Source of the DNA: Burkholderia stabilis
Lineage (GTDB): Bacteria; Pseudomonadota; Gammaproteobacteria; Burkholderiales; Burkholderiaceae
Reading direction: 5' to 3'
Assembly (NCBI RefSeq): GCF_001742165.1
Contig: NZ_CP016444.1
Location: forward strand, 558,001-622,000
Length of the DNA stretch: 64,000 nt
Position 1 is the first letter of the stretch. Each line of letters begins with the position of its first letter. The position numbers and the translations under genes were made by a program. Under the pieces are notes generated by a model that saw only the letters and a program-made list of their open reading frames with translations, was not told the DNA's origin and searched no databases. Shown piece after piece: positions 63,514 through 64,000 of this stretch.

Positions 63514-63555
63514 GGTCGATTCAATTCCTTCATGCAACACATCGAACAACGAACG

Positions 63556-63625
63556 CCACTAAAGCAAAATATTTGCATTTGCGCGCGGCCGTCGTTATAT
63601 TAAAGCACATTCTTTGCGTTAGTGG
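63556..63625. promoter_or_regulatory. Paired inverted operator sites in the tetR-MFS divergent promoter
   Basis: CCACTAAAGCAA (63556-63567) is repeated in inverted orientation as TTGCGTTAGTGG (63614-63625), 11 of 12 bases matching; the similarity extends to 17 of 21. A TATATTAA stretch lies between. It looks like two copies of a TetR-type operator covering both promoters. Confidence 0.55.
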
Positions 63626-63638
63626 ATCGGCCGACCTC

Positions 63639-64000
63639 ATGTCGAATGTCACCCAAACCGAAGCACCCGCCGGCGCGGCGCCTGCTGCGACCGCATCCGC
63701 GCTGACGACCCACACGATCACGCTGGTGGGTTATCTCGCCGCGTCGAGCGTGCCGACGCCGCTTTATCGGCTCTATCAGGCGCAATGGCATTTCTCGCCG
63801 ATGCTGCTGACGCTGATCTTCGGCGTGTATGCGCTGTCGCTGCTGTCCGCGCTGATCGTGGCGGGGGCGCTTTCCGATTATATCGGCCGGCGCCCGGTGA
63901 TCAGCGCGGCGCTCGTTCTCGAAATGGGCGCGATGGGGCTGTTTCTGGCGGCGGTCGGCCCAGGCTGGCTCATCGCGGCGCGCGTGCTGCAAGGCGTGGC
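63639..64000 (+). CDS. MFS transporter, N-terminal part (continues past the window)
   Basis: The first 120 codons of a major facilitator protein. The helix-1 region is HTITLVGYLAASSVPTPLYR near residues 29-48, helix 2 and the A motif are in GVYALSLLSALIVAGALSDY and IGRRPVISAALVLEMGAMGL. The GALSDYIGRRP loop is the classical MFS motif A. It is probably an exporter or metabolite transporter controlled by the divergent TetR protein. Its C-terminal end is outside the window, so helix count and subfamily cannot be judged. Confidence 0.85.
   Translation, partial: MSNVTQTEAPAGAAPAATASALTTHTITLVGYLAASSVPTPLYRLYQAQWHFSPMLLTLIFGVYALSLLSALIVAGALSDYIGRRPVISAALVLEMGAMGLFLAAVGPGWLIAARVLQGV

Overview
The window is GC-rich, tightly packed, and reads as accessory chromosomal DNA of a Burkholderia-type betaproteobacterium, probably the Burkholderia cepacia complex. 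This rests on protein character: a B. cepacia-type FAD dehydrogenase with its cytochrome, SfnB-like sulfur-acquisition flavoproteins, paired IclR regulators and many exporters. It has not been checked by any database search. No tRNA, rRNA, CRISPR array or complete insertion sequence was seen. Two transposase remnants (IS66-like near 36.8 kb, IS21-like near 62.8 kb) lie on either side of the TonB/peptide and FAD-dehydrogenase section.

Layout. 0-7.6 kb: an acyl-CoA ligase, a six-helix membrane protein, an EthD-like protein, the proton-translocating transhydrogenase pntA (frameshifted) and pntB, a HiPIP electron carrier and a nitronate monooxygenase. 8.1-18.1 kb: a sulfur-acquisition island with a luciferase-like monooxygenase, an RbsABC-type transporter, an OsmC protein, a DmoA/NtaA-type FMN monooxygenase and two SfnB-like flavoproteins. 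Three promoters here share one upstream element, and four proteins behind them have almost no Met or Cys, as expected of sulfur-starvation proteins. 18.2-36.6 kb: a catabolic island with two IclR regulators, an esterase, a SnoaL-like protein, a Baeyer-Villiger monooxygenase, three short-chain dehydrogenases, a molybdenum hydroxylase with a triheme cytochrome, two 14-helix MFS exporters and a crotonase-fold protein. Five copies of a 15-base motif mark three of its promoter regions.

36.9-55.9 kb: a nutrient or peptide import system with a TonB receptor, an operator array, tonB-exbB-exbD-exbD, an XRE-cupin regulator, a second TonB receptor (frameshifted in its signal region), yejABEF, and a TldD/TldE protease pair. 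These genes would carry a peptide-like ligand across both membranes and digest it inside. 56.3-61.1 kb: a GlcG/HbpS protein and a three-subunit periplasmic FAD dehydrogenase (Tat-bearing small subunit, GMC catalytic subunit with an iron-sulfur cysteine motif, triheme cytochrome), behind a LacI-type palindrome. 61.3-64 kb: rarA, the IS21 remnant, a TetR regulator and a divergent MFS transporter that runs off the end.

The strongest observations are the coupling of sulfur-poor proteins to a shared promoter element, the five-copy promoter motif of the catabolic island, the palindrome array upstream of tonB, and the TonB-Yej-TldDE import-and-digest operon.
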